A stretch of 64,000 nt of DNA from Phoenix dactylifera (lineage: Eukaryota > Streptophyta > Magnoliopsida > Arecales > Arecaceae), in the NCBI RefSeq assembly GCF_009389715.1, contig NC_052393.1, positions 2,976,001 to 3,040,000 of the forward strand, given 5' to 3'. The position numbers were made by a program, and so were the translations under genes. Shown in pieces: positions 10,046 through 22,390 of this stretch. The notes beneath the pieces were generated by a model. That model saw nothing but the letters and a program-made list of their open reading frames with translations, searched no databases and was not told where the DNA came from. The stretch's first letter is position 1. Each line of letters opens with the position of its first letter.

Positions 10046-12946
10046 CACACGCACCTACTCCACCTTACATTAAGGGCCCTCCCACTTCACCTTATACCAA
10101 ACAGCTTCAAGCACTAGCCATCTCATGCATCTGGTTTATTGGGCCGTCCAGTGCAGTTACATCCCATCTAGACAATTCCGCCACTGATACAAAACCAACA
10201 AATCGTTCCACTGGCAGAACCTTAAGAAGCCAAATTATTGCATTACAATAAAACTGTGATTCCTTTGAACCAATCTTAAAGCTTCAGATATCAACCATTG
10301 CTGTAAGTGTTCTAACTTCTAAGCATAAGTAGAATAGGAGAATAATACCTACATTATTGATTATTGTGTGCAAATAAAGCCAATTCTATTTGCAATTAAA
10401 TCAGGACCCTTACTTTCCTCCAAATTGCTCGAACCCCTGAAATTCCAGGAAAAATCTACAGAAGGTTACATCCTTCTCTCTCCCTGACCATCTTGTCCAT
10501 TCCTTTTACACTTAACCCTCTATGCAATTCAATGCGTTACCTCGACCAGTCTCAATGTCATTGACAGAAGACATATCCAAAAGCCCCAATCTAGAGACCT
10601 TTCATGTGGAAAACCTTTAAATTATCTACAGGCTCTATTAACATAAGTTACCTGACCTTCTCAAACAAAGAAAACCTATCATTTGGCCTTTGAAGGATTT
10701 CTCAATGCCTTACCATGAATGATCAGTTGCAAGAGCGATGAAACAAAGAAGCGCAATGCAAGTGCAGAATGTCCACTGGCAAGGAAATCTATTGTTGGCA
10801 CTTGCATGATGACTCAAGGAGCAGCTCAAGACAATTTGGTCTCTGTGCCACGAAATGCCCTTTGATCTATGACTCGTGCATGGCAAAAGAACAAGCCCAT
10901 TTTCTCTTAGAAATATTTGACACTATTCAGGTGCACCTTTAAATGTATAACATCTTGCTTCGCAAGCCTAGTCTTACGAACCAGGTAAATTTTACCATAA
11001 ATTACTTCACTTTGACACTAATTTGACCAAAATGCCCTTAGATAACCCATAATGACATTGATGGTGATGATGTTGAAGGTCATAGTGGTGATCAACGTGG
11101 TGAGTAGTGCTGATATAGCTGATATGTGAATGAAGCCTCATACAAGTTAAAAAAAATCTCGGGAGATTAAGAAATTGACCAGATCAAACCCCACTATAGT
11201 TTTATGTATATTCTCCCAAAAGATAAAGAGTATCTTTTTATGCGAAAAAGTAGGTAATAATTTCTAGTCATCTTTGTCCCTGACTTTCTAACGACAAAAA
11301 TATCGTAAGAACAAGGCCTCTTCCAACTTTTCTCTTCTATCTTTTACTATGTAATCAGACAAGATGTAAGTGATATGTCTATGCCTGCTAGATTAGACTC
11401 ATGATTCTCTGAAATTTCATTCAAGCTATTAGACTTTATTTACACATGTAGTATATTTGGGGAAATAATTAAATTGAATCACTTCACAAGGTGGAGACTC
11501 AAGCTTATCTTGTTCCCTTTCTTTTGGTTCTTATTTTTCCTTAATCTCTTACTCATCCCTAAATCTTGAACTTTTCATAAAACTTGTTTCTGTACCTAAC
11601 AACCCTGAGAACCCTAAACCTTATCTCAGAACTAATGTGATATGGGATGGGAATAGTAGGAATAGTAAATATTAAAGTATCTTTTCTTTTTTTCTTTTAG
11701 ATTCAAAAAGTCTAGTTTCATAAGCTTGAGATCTCCCCCTCAGGAGGAAAGAAAAAAAAAAGAAGAAGAAAAAACAGAACTCTACTTGCTACATCATTTG
11801 GTGTTTAAGGATCCCTAAATATGAAATATCAAGAAATAAATCTAGAGTTTAAAATGATAAAGTTAAGCTTTAAGAGAGTGAATCAGCACTTGAATTAATG
11901 TAACTGATGATCATGCATCACGATTTATCCTATCAAAGATGAAATAAGTTCTGAATGTCTCACATGTAATGCATTCATATTTCACTTGTGCGTATCTATA
12001 CCTTCTGATATTTAGATTCTAATGAATAAAAGTGACGAACTTAAGGAGTGACTGCTTGAAGAAATTAAGAACCAACAAGGACTTTTTTAAAAAGAGCAAA
12101 GTCGTCGAAAATGTGATTGATGATGGCTAAAGAAGCGAGAAAATAGAGATGGACTTGTGTCTAATATCATCTATGCAACATGCCAGATGCATCAAATATG
12201 CTGTTCTTTCCCAAAAGGTATGAAACTTCTTTGTCAAACAAAAACCTTGAGTAAAATTGAGCGAAGATTTATGATTCAGTACTCAAGATCGAGGTTTTGG
12301 TAGGTAAAATAATAAGCATCTCTCTCCAATTAAATCCCTTTATGGAAAATTTAGGCCCGAACTTTTCTGACCATATCAGACGCACAGTTCTGCCGCCATA
12401 GAATTTCCCAAAAGACTATTGTGAATGATCACTTGCAACAGGTCCAAATGAAGATAAAAACTGTACAAATCGAGTGCCCTCACCTTGGTCCGTTCCAAGT
12501 TCCCACCTTTTTTCCTTAAATTCCCAAGAATTCTCCTTTCTTAGTAACCATCCAACTCTCAAACCCCCAATTCAATTGAAACCAATCAAAAAAAAAAAGA
12601 CTTGAGAAATTAAAGGAAATCCAAGAAACAGATCAAAGAGTCGTATCATCATCCCACTCCCAAAACATAAATCCCCTTCTTTTTCAAATAAAGAAAATGA
12701 AAGGAAAATAAAGAGCGTCAGTTAAAGGGACGGAAGGGGGGCAGGGCGCGTACGTAATCTCGGAAGGCCATGCCGACTTCCATGCTCTTGAGCACCTCGT
12801 CCGTCAGCTCCATGGACACCCTCTCCTCCCTCTCCAGCGCCCCGCCTGCGATAACCCCAAATTACAAATTAATGTTAATCAAGAAGAATAAAAGAAGACA
12901 AAAATGATTGAGATTAGATTTCTTGGATTAATTGGAAACCTGGCAT
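5114..12946 (-). CDS. APRF1: APRF1 / Swd2-like WD40 protein (COMPASS-type H3K4 methylation subunit), 11 coding exons
   Basis: Coding exons, minus strand: 12946-12940, 12845-12754, 7829-7729, 6748-6648, 6570-6504, 6386-6287, 6204-6091, 5999-5862, 5706-5622, 5462-5416, 5257-5114. They total 996 nt, encoding 331 aa plus TAG. All introns are GT-AG and all phases agree. Key stretches are NGRISSMDFHRT, VTASDDESIRLYDV, INSKKYGVDLVCFT, YFKGHHDRVVSLSL, FISGSLDRTVLLWDQR, AIAFGGYIRMFDARKYEKGP, VVKFSNDGRLMLLTT and SGSGDGSVYAWSVRSGK, ending SFWVPDLSKL. This is the seven-bladed propeller of plant Swd2/WDR82 homologues and is closest from memory to Arabidopsis ANTHESIS PROMOTING FACTOR 1. That family acts in the nucleus in COMPASS-like H3K4 trimethylation and promotes flowering. 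The length matches the family. Intron 2 is about 4.9 kb. The chosen ATG sits 7 nt before the first junction and gives MPGGALEREERVSMELTDEV; the internal Met at 12813 is an alternative start. Confidence 0.93.
6955..7077 (+). repeat. tRNA-derived SINE-like insertion in APRF1 intron 3
   Basis: Inside the intron between exons 3 and 4 the plus strand shows a polymerase III A-box-like TGGTGCAGTTGGT. About 35 bp further on is a B-box-like GGGTTCCTGTCCC, and the block ends in an A-run (ATTAAAAAAAAAA). Length, box order and A-tail fit a plant tRNA-derived SINE. No clean target duplication is visible, so the boundaries are approximate. Confidence 0.5.
7830..12753 (-). other. Large intron 2 of the APRF1-like gene
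   Basis: About 4.9 kb between the 33-codon N-terminal coding part and the first WD repeat. It is AT-rich. It holds a (CATA)n microsatellite near 10016-10040 and a 30 bp direct repeat near 9450-9515 (CAAGCACAACCATGCAC twice). No exon, gene or intact element is recognised inside it. Confidence 0.8.
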
Positions 12947-12971
12947 CCAATTCCTTATCTGGATCTCCAGT

Positions 12972-13115
12972 TTATCGAGGAATTTTACCGTTGTTATCAG
13001 AGAGAAGAGAGATTAAACGCCGGCCCTCTCCGTGGACTCCATTCTGGACCTTCTTGCCGGAGTGGTGGGAGAATCGGTAACCTGACGAGGTGGATTCGGG
13101 TCGGATCTTGTGCAT
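12972..13115 (-). promoter_or_regulatory. Upstream ORFs in the APRF1-like 5' leader
   Basis: In the presumed leader exon an ATG at 13115 opens a 47-codon frame that stops with TAA at 12972, 25 nt before the main ATG at 12946. A nested ATG at 13042 opens a 9-codon ORF in another frame, stopping at 13013. If transcription starts upstream of 13115, both would precede the main start and could dampen translation. Where transcription starts cannot be seen; no clear TATA box was found. Confidence 0.4.
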
Positions 13116-13239
13116 ATCCGGATCGGGTGCCCAAAAGGTTGTAAAGGATCCGAAAGGATTTCGGCACTAGACTTGGACTAGGCCAAAGTTTTAGATATAT
13201 TTTATTTTAGAGTTTTTGCCATCAACACCCTTCTTCTCC

Positions 13240-13309
<70 letters not shown>

Positions 13310-16300
13310 GAACACTCTCCTAAAAATTTAGATTTGTGTAAATACCTTCTTAAAATTTATATTTATTTATGTACTCTTATAAAACACTATTTTTTTCAAA
13401 TAGCTCTAATATAATGGTGCTTTCAACATCATTAATAAAAACCATATTTATTTTAATTAGAAATAAAATAAAAATTTGAAATTACTTTTTTGTCCTCCAT
13501 CATGATTTATAAATATATTTTTTTGCACATGTATCCATTAAGAATAGTTTAGTCATTTTAATTTGAAACCGTTAAGTTTTTAACGTCATTAGATGGCGTG
13601 AGTACATATTTAAAAATAAAGATAAAAAATATAGAATAGTAAAATAAGTGTTTGATGAGGGTATACATGTAAATATTAATTTTAGAAGAATATTTATATA
13701 AAATTTGATATTTAGAAGGTATTTATGCAAAAAATTCTTTATTTTATTCTCGGGTGATGTTTTGGATATATTTTATTTTTAACTCTTACGCGAAGTAATT
13801 TCCCATTCCATCGTACTTTTAGACACCGCTTGGCTCGACATTTTATTTTTCAAAAAGAAAAAATTATATCGAAAGTATTAATTTATACATTTGCATAAAT
13901 CAGTGTAAATTATATTTTGTATTTAATAGAAATGATGTAAATTCTGATGGGGATAAGAAGTGGTATCTGATTTCTATCTAGGAATGGGTGAATGAAAAAG
14001 GTGATTCTTTTGAAGTTGAACAAATTCGTCCTCAATATAATAATATATTATATAACATAATAATATTATATTATATCTTAGAATATTACACATGATATAT
14101 TTTACACTATAATATTATGATATTATATAAAGTTATTTCATAAAATAAGGTTATAATAATGTTTAATATTATATGATATTATTTGCAATAATATTATAAT
14201 GCAATATCATATTATATATTATTATAGTATATTAATACCTATAATATTTTAATTATAATATAATATTATATTAGTGGGGGTTTAAATAAGTCATTTTCTT
14301 CAACAATAGAGGGGTTAAAGGATTTTGCCAAAAAAAAAAAGAGGGGATAAAGGAGGGTCTAACCACATCATACTTTCTTTAAACTTGTATCATGAGCCTC
14401 TAGATATAAATTATACATGATATAAGTGTAACCATTAGAATATGACTAAAATAAATCCATTTCTCTTTCTTCCAAATGGTGCCTTAAATAAATTTTTTGA
14501 AAAATGAAGTCAGCAGATGCTGCATTTCATGCATAGTTTGGAGATCTAGAAGTAATTCAAGATTCAACTAAAGATTTGTTAAAAAAAATTTTTGGACATA
14601 TTTGGCTAGAAAGTGCTGTTTTTTTTAACTCGATATATTGCCACATGAACATAAAACATTGAGCTTTGCCGACTTTATGAGAGCTGTAATTTTCAAACTT
14701 TTAGTAAGTATAGAGTCCAATGAATCTGACTAATTTTAATAGAAAAATTGTCAAGGATTTGATAAAAGCTAGCGTGGCTCTCTCTCTCCCTTGACCCCCT
14801 TCCTCCCCCCAATTTCCATCTTGCATCCATGGAGCATTCTTCTTCTTATTCCCAAAACCATGTCAATTGCCATGCTCCATGAATTTGAAGCAGTCCTCAA
14901 TGATCTATCTTTGTTGTTGCCTTGGACCTCAGTGGTGATCGAAATATATTGTCGGCGATCTTCTCCACTGCTTGTACTACTACGTAACTTTTTTTGACAG
15001 GGGGTAGAATTGATCTACGTCAATCATTCTCTAACAAATCTTGAATAGGACTCTCTCTACCTCTATCTCAAATCTTGCAGGGGGAGCGTTGGTGGCGTTG
15101 ATACCTAAACCCTAAATCGTAGATGCTTGAGTAAAGGAAAGCAGGGAGAATTTATAGACCCAAAACCATTAATACTACTCTCAACCATTTATTTGCTTAA
15201 CTATTATAAGATATCATTTGTATATATTTAGCATTAGAAAGCATATTATATGAATTTTTAGCATCAGCGCAGAGAAATTCAGCACTAAACTATTTTGAAG
15301 GTAGAAGCACAACAATGAACTCAATTAGTTTATAATGTATTTAAGTTTATCTACCACAATACAATTAATCTTATCACATGAGTATATAGCATTTTTGGAA
15401 ATGCATGCTTGTATGAGCTACATTATATCTATTCTACACTAACCCCTTTTCGATGGAGTTTCGAGCTGTAGCCTGCAAGAAATGGACCGTTTTCAGAGAT
15501 AAAGGATAATAATAGATTAAATCCTAGTTTAAGACATTTGAGCGTATTCACCACTATAGCTAAATTGATATATGCATCTCTTAATATAAAGATAGAAATT
15601 AATTGATGTCATTTTTAATAAATTCTCAATGGTGGCGTCATGTAAGCATGGCTGAATTGCACCCACCAGCATAGATTACCCACCCATTGGTTCGGCTTTT
15701 TAATTCTATGGCATGCCTCCCTCTAATGTTAAACTGCCTTGGCCTAAAATCTGGCATCAATTCTTGGAAGGTTAATGTGGTGCCAAAGCTGATTAATTAG
15801 GGTGAACTTGCCGGATTCTTCCTCGAACTGGAATTATACTCCGTAACTGACTTTATTTTAGAATGAGGAAGGTTCAAAGATGATGATGATCTTGATAATA
15901 TTAATTCCAAGTCTAGCAATTATAGGAGAAAATATCAAGCTTTCTTCAAGTGGTAGCAACAATATTAACTGCTGGCAAAGCCTAGTCCCTTGGTGATCTT
16001 CAATTACAAGTAGTTTTTCATATTCCTAACTCTAATTTACCCACAAAAAAGCTTGGTTTATCATTGAGGGTATGTCTTTATAAACATATTCCTAATACTG
16101 GCTTTATAGGACTTAACATATTACCCCATGAAGAATCAAATACCACTGGACTACTAAGTTTTTTTTCATGAGAATGATGATATGAGAAAGCATTAGCTGA
16201 AGAACTTTTAACATGGTGGACCTTACATCGGCTAAGTTTTGTTACAGTCATCTAATTGCCCTGTAATGGAGTGCGTCTCCTTGTTTTTTTTTTTTTCTCA

Positions 16301-17520
16301 AAAAAATGATTGACCGTCTAGCCTCTCTTTTTCCCTCCAGAAAAGATCCAATAACAGTAGACTATAGACTACAGAACATGGGGTTGCCGTCAAACTGAAT
16401 GCAGGATTTCAGCCTGATTTTGGGTACATCTACAAAATAAACCATTGTTAAAACCTTAAGTGGCATTTGATATGGGGTGATGACCCCAAAATTAATGGAT
16501 CACTATGTTTGGTTGCACCCCAACGATTCTGGTGGCAATGATTTCACATCACTCACACTTCTAAAATCACGGCCCAACCAAATGATGTTAAACCCATTTT
16601 TGTAGGCAGATTTCTAAGAACACCATATGACAGTAATTTAATTTGGATTGAAATTTAGGAATAAAATACCTCTTAGTCCAATAAAAAAATTATTTTCAAA
16701 AAATACCGATTTATAGACAAACAAGTCCATCTAGTTTGGAAGGATTTGATAATTTCATAAAAAAATTTCCTAGTTAGGAAGATTTGACAATTTCCTAAAG
16801 TTACTTTAACAAGCTTTCATTAATTTTTGGCATTGTTGAATTAGTCCGGAATGACAGATTTTGATTATTTAATTTATGTTCACATTTTTTTTAATAATTA
16901 GTTTAAAAAATTTATTTAATAGCTGTAAAATATATGAAATATATGATTGATAGTTTTGGTATTAACTGAACGTCTATGGTATATCAAATAGATTAATAAT
17001 AGATATCTAAAAATTTTTGAGAATCAAATTAGCTCGGGATGCAGATTACTAGGATCATTGGTGATCTAAGATCGCCGTGTAGTGATCAAGGCCACAAAAA
17101 TAAGGATGTTAGCGCTTAGCATGTGCGTCGCATTTGATGTTCTAGTCGGGCCTGGGCCCATTGGCAGCCGATGCAACCAACCCCCGCCACAAAAAACAAA
17201 AATAAAAAAACGAATAAAAAAAAACTCTAAGACACATGAGGCTCTCTATTTTTGAGAAGAAGAACTGAAGTCCCCCTAAGTAAGGCTCTCGAACACATAA
17301 GGCTCTCTCGATCAAGCACATAAAAATGAAGAAAATCCAAGTAGTACATGAACTATCTACACATCCACCTCTACAATCTATGCAAAATTAACCAACGCTA
17401 CCTATCCTTTACACTGTCACTTACCTCCAAACTAGAGAAAATTTTGAAAAAAAAAAAAAGCAGGGACACAATCACACAGACCATTACAAGAACTGGCAAA
17501 AGCCACAGGGACCTAAACCT
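13116..17520. other. AT-rich intergenic region, no gene recognised
   Basis: It contains the (TTA)n microsatellite and a strongly AT-biased block at about 14030-14275 made of TAATATTATA-like words with many small palindromes. Only short spurious frames are present. A possible degraded transposon near 16450-16620 could not be delimited. Confidence 0.6.
13242..13309. repeat. (TTA)n microsatellite
   Basis: About 22 uninterrupted TTA units upstream of the APRF1-like gene's leader. Confidence 0.98.
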
Positions 17521-17919
17521 TTACAAGACCGGCAAAGCCGTGAAGCCTACCTCCACCTCCACGGACTTGTCGTTGACGTTGGAGCTCTTGGCCCCCTCCG
17601 CCGACTTCTTAAAGAACTCGATACAGTCCTCCACGGCCTCCCTCCGGTACGAGTCCGGCTGGTGGCAGGGGCGCGGGGCCGGCTCTCCGCGGTGCGCGCG
17701 CGGGGCCGGCTCTCCGCGGTTCGCGCGCGGGGCCGGCTCTCGGCGGTGCGGGCGCGTGCCCTTGGGGAGCGCGGACAGCATGATAAGCCTCAGCACCACC
17801 TCCCGGAAGCGCTCCAGGAGCGACGCCGGCGTCGTCACCGCCCTCCCGTTTCCCCTCATCAGCCTCGGCATGCACAGCGTCGCCTTCGCGGTTGATCTCC
17901 TCTTCCCGTCCATTCTCAT
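17521..17919 (-). CDS. Small intronless plant protein of unknown function (132 aa) with three tandem Arg/Glu/Pro repeats
   Basis: The GC-rich frame runs from ATG at 17919 to TAA at 17521 in otherwise AT-rich DNA. A TATATAA box lies on the same strand at 17981-17987, about 62 nt upstream, which supports a real short-leader gene. The product starts MRMDGKRRSTAKATLCMPRL. It has a hydrophobic helix-like LLERFREVVLRLIMLSALPKG, then three near-identical nine-residue repeats (RGEPAPRAH type), then DSYRREAVEDCIEFFKKSAEG and an acidic tail. I do not recognise a named family, though the helix plus the EAVEDCIEF motif look like a small angiosperm-specific family. The repeats come from a 27 bp DNA unit repeated three times and are probably a lineage-specific expansion. 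Methionine 3 is an alternative start. Confidence 0.6.
   Translation of the reverse strand: MRMDGKRRSTAKATLCMPRLMRGNGRAVTTPASLLERFREVVLRLIMLSALPKGTRPHRREPAPRANRGEPAPRAHRGEPAPRPCHQPDSYRREAVEDCIEFFKKSAEGAKSSNVNDKSVEVEVGFTALPVL
17672..17755. repeat. 27 bp coding minisatellite, three units
   Basis: GCGGGGCCGGCTCTCCGCGG plus a variable GTGCGCGC/GTTCGCGC tail is repeated three times in frame within the small gene on the minus strand. The third unit is slightly diverged. The unit length is a multiple of three, so copy changes keep the frame. Confidence 0.9.
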
Positions 17920-17980
17920 GTATGGCTTGGTTCCACCCTTTTCTCTCTCTTCTTGGGTCTTTAGGCCTCCTTATTAGTTC

Positions 17981-17987
17981 TTATATA
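17981..17987 (-). promoter_or_regulatory. TATA box of the small intronless gene
   Basis: TATATAA on the minus strand, 62 nt upstream of the ATG at 17919. Spacing is normal for a plant core promoter with a leader of about 30 nt. Confidence 0.5.
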
Positions 17988-18612
17988 TGTATATGTGTAT
18001 ATGGGCGACCCTTGATCTAATGGAGGTTGGTTGGTGGTGATGGTCGCTTGTCTTTCGCTTGCGGCTCTGGGTCTTTTGGCTTGGCTTGAGGTTGGAGTCA
18101 AGGGGTTAAGGCGACGTACTTGGGAATGTTTGGCTATAACATGGCATGGTTCAAGGGATTGTTGTACTGTATGAAGAGGAATAATAAATAAATTTATATT
18201 TTTACTGGCCTCCGCTCATGTTGTTCAAGCAATTAGATGTTACATTGAGGAGGAAGAAGACTCCACAAGAGAGAGAGTAGACCTGGATCTTCTAACCTAT
18301 GGAGGACTTGAGTGCTTTAGGTGATGGATCTATAGGCTATTTATAGTGCTAGGTTAGGAACCCGGATCCTTATCTTTAAGGTTTATCTTTAATTAGTTTC
18401 CATTCATCACAGAAACTACCAAATAAGATAAACTCCATATAACCTCTTTCTTGATTAGATTTAATCACCATTTAAATGAGGTTTATCTTGATGTGGGATA
18501 AGCTTGATCAAGTGGGCCACATTAAGTCTCCTAAAATTTGGAGACGTGCTAGCATTCTCCCACTTGGCCCACGTGACATAATAGTGATAAAACTGTAGTA
18601 TGGCAATAAATT

Positions 18613-18938
18613 AAATTTATCCAATCTTGTATTCTTTATCAATAAATACCATTACATAAATCATAGCGGTTATATCTTATTATGAAGACATTTCCTTCCA
18701 TGTATTACAATGTAAGGTATTTATTGATATGTACTTTATAAGATATATCCATATCTTACCGAATGACTAGATAATAAATTTATCCAATCTTGTATCCTTT
18801 ATCAATAAATACCATTATATGAATCATAGCGGTTATATCTTATTATGAAGACATTTCCTTCCATGTATTACAATGTAAGGTATTTATTGATATGTACTTC
18901 ATAAGATATATCCATATCTTACCGAATGACTAGATAAT
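18613..18938. repeat. 163 bp tandem duplication inside the copia fossil
   Basis: Two head-to-tail copies (18613-18775, 18776-18938) differ at only a few bases. They lie in the non-coding part next to the 3' LTR. Each unit contains an inverted pair, TATCAATAAATACC and GGTATTTATTGATA, about 70 nt apart, so each could fold as a long hairpin. Confidence 0.9.
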
Positions 18939-21900
18939 AGTCCCTTAGAGTTTTTTCTTTATGTCTTAAAAGACACCATACAGGACAAAAATAAACTTTA
19001 TGTGCACAACCATAGTCATATATCAAAGCTGTAAGCATTGTTCACAAAATGCGAACACCAAAAATGAGAGAAAAAGATCATATATCAAATGAGCTAATAA
19101 GTCCCATATGATCCACATAATCAGTATAAACTTTAGCCGGCAATGTTTTAGTCATGGGATCAGCAATCATCAGCTAAGTACTGATATGTTCAATAAACAC
19201 ATCTCCAGATCTTGCTTAATCTCTCACAACTAAAACTTTATATCTATGTGCTTATTATGACTGCTACTTTTGTTATTCTTAGAGAAGGAAACTGCACCCA
19301 AATTATCATAATAGATCTTTATCGGCCTTGATATAGAATCAACGACCGTTAGTCCTGCGATGAAATTCCTTAGCCATATAGCCTATAAAGTCACTCCATA
19401 ACGTGCAACAAATTCTGCTTCTATGATTGATGAAGTAGTTATAGACTTTCTTATATCCGAACAACCAGCAAAATCTGAATCTAGATATCCGACAACCTCC
19501 AAGGAATCCGTATGTTTATAAGTAAGATTGAAGTTCTTGGTTACTTGTAAATACCGCAGCACTTTCTTGGTAACTTTCCAATGTTTCTGCCCTGGATTGC
19601 TTTGGTATCTTTCCAACATTCCTACTGCAAATGCAATGTCTGGATGAGTACATACTTGAGCATACATCAAGCTACCAACTGCAGAAGCATAAGGTATGCT
19701 TTTCATATACTTCAATTCCAAACTATTTTGTGGTGATTGTCTTAAACTGAATTTGTTTTCTTTGACAATGGGTGCTGTTGAAAGTGAACAAAACTTCATA
19801 TTAAATTTTTCTAAAACTCTTTCAACGTAGGCCTTTTGAGACAATCCCAATATCCTTCGGGATCTATCTCTATGAATCTCTATGCCAATGACATATGAGG
19901 CTTCACCCAAATCCTTCATCTCAAAGTGTTTAGAAAGAAAATCTTTAGTTTCATGTAGCAAACCTAAATCACTGGTTGCAATCAAAATATCATCCACATA
20001 TAGGACTAGAAAAATATATTTACTCCCACTGACCTTAAGGTATATACATTGATCAACAATGTTCTCCGTAAATCCATATGAAGTAACAATATTATGAAAC
20101 TTAATATACCATTGGCGGGAGGCCTGTTTAAGTCCATATATTGATTTCCTTAATTTTCAAACCAGATGACTATCCTTAGATGAAAATCCTTTAGGCTGAT
20201 CCATGTATACCATTTTCTCAAGATCACCATTCAAGAAAGCCATTTTCATATCTATCTGATGTAGCTCTAAATCAAAATGAGCTATTAGTGCCATGATTAT
20301 CCTAAAAGAATCATTCTTAGAAACTGGAGAGAAGGTCTCATGGAAATCAATTCTTTCTTTTTGAGTAAAATCTTTGGCCACAAGTCTAGCCTTATATCGC
20401 TCAACATTATCAGAGAAGTCCTTTTTAGTTTTAAAGACCCATTTACAACCAATGGCTTTTACTCTTTGTGGTAACTCAGCAAGATCACAGACTTGATTCT
20501 TAGTCATTGACTCCATCTCTTCCTTCATGGCATCATGCCATAAAGAGGAAATATCTCATGTCATGGCTTCTAAAAACGAAATAGGATCAACTTAAGGTCC
20601 AACTTAAAGTCGGATTCTTGAAGGTATACAAGGTAGTCGCTAGATATTGTTGGTCTCCTTATTCTTGAGGATCGTCTTGATTTAATAAGAGGTTCCGTAT
20701 GAGTTTGTTCCTCAAGGCATGGTTGCTTTTGAATTTGTTGTTCTTTAATTATATTCGAAGCTGGATTTTGAAAAACAACCATATTTCTAATTGATTTATC
20801 ACTTGGTTCACCAATTGGTTCCTTTATTTCCTCAAATGATATAGTCCGAGAAAAAACCACTCCCACTAAACTCATGATCCTTAAGAAATTTAGCATTTCT
20901 AACTTCAACGATTCTAGATGTGTGTGCGGGACAACAAAACTTGAATCCCTTGAAGTTTTTAGCATACCCAATAAAGAAACCGCTAACCGTCCCGAGGTCT
21001 AATTTCTTCATGTGTAGATTATAAATCCTTACCTCAACTGGACAACCCCATTGCGTAAATGTCCTAAACTTGGTTTCCATCCTTTCCATAATTCAAAAGG
21101 AGTTTTAGAAACAGCCTTAGATGGAACCCTATTTAGTACATATATAGCAGTTTTTAAAGCTTCACTCCATAGCTTGATAGGAATATTTGAATGACTAAGC
21201 ATGCTCCTTACCATGTCCATCAGCATATGATTCCTTCTTTCTGCCACAGTATTTTGTTGTGGTATCTCCGACATTGAATATTGAGCAATTATGTCCTCTT
21301 CTTTAAGGAATCTAGCAAATGGCCCAGGTATCTACACAGATTCTGTGTACCTTTCATAATACTCTCCACCCCTGTCTGGCCTTACAATTTTATTATTTTT
21401 TTTGGTTTGTTTCTCTACCTCTGCTTTATATGTTTTGAAAGCATCAAGTGCCTTTATCATATAAAAGATAGAGATACATATACTGAGTATGGTCATCAAT
21501 GAACGAGATAAAATATCTCTGACCATTCAGACAAGTGGGGTAAATGGTCCACAAAAATCTGTGTATTATCTGAAGAGTCTCAGAACTTCTTTTGGCTCCT
21601 TTAGTGGTCTTGTTGGTTTGCTTTTCCTTTATGCAATCCACATAAGTACCAAGGTCGGTAAAATCAAGAGTATTTAAACTCCTTCATTTAGTAACCTCTT
21701 TATTCTTGCTATTGAGATATGTCTCAATCGCCTATGTCATAATAACGAGGAGTTCTCTTTAATAATATTCCTTTTTATGTCAATCTTTTAGGGAGAGAAA
21801 AGCCCTATATGATATTGGCAATATGAATTGTAATACCAGAATCAATCTACTATGTATTATTAGGAATATTAACAAAATTAGACTCATAACACACAAGAGA

Positions 21901-22390
21901 TAGTCGGTTATTTTTTCTTTCAAGCCACTTCCTATATTTGGTACAATCCTCTTCATGTATCTCTTTTTCTTGCAAAAGAAGCATGCAACCTTATTGCCTT
22001 CACGCTTGGAAGACACTTTAGTATTCTTCCTTTTAAGGACATCTTTTCCTTTATGTGCTTTTTCTTTATCTTAAGATGTCAAATTAGCAACTTCAAGAGT
22101 CTCATGTTTTAATCTCTCTTCCTCTTGAAGACACATCTACTTGCTATTGAGGTTGGCTCTAATACCACAATATTGGATATGTATGCAACAGATAATAAAT
22201 AAATTTATATATTTACTGACCTCCGCTCATGCTGTTCAAGCAAGTAGATGTCACACCGAGGAGGAAGAAGACTCCATGAGAGAGAGAGAGAGTGTAGACT
22301 CGGATCTTCTAACCTATGCAGGACTTGAATGCTTAGGTGATGGATCCACAGGCTATTTATAGTGCTAGGTTAGGAACCCGGATCCTTATG

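Noticed and set aside
14030-14275. Possible AT-rich MITE or satellite
   Set aside because: Palindromic TAATATTATA words are expected from the composition; no termini or target duplication could be defined.
16440-16670. Possible hAT-like MITE (GGTTGCACCCC and GGCCCAACC words)
   Set aside because: No matched terminal inverted repeats or target duplication found.
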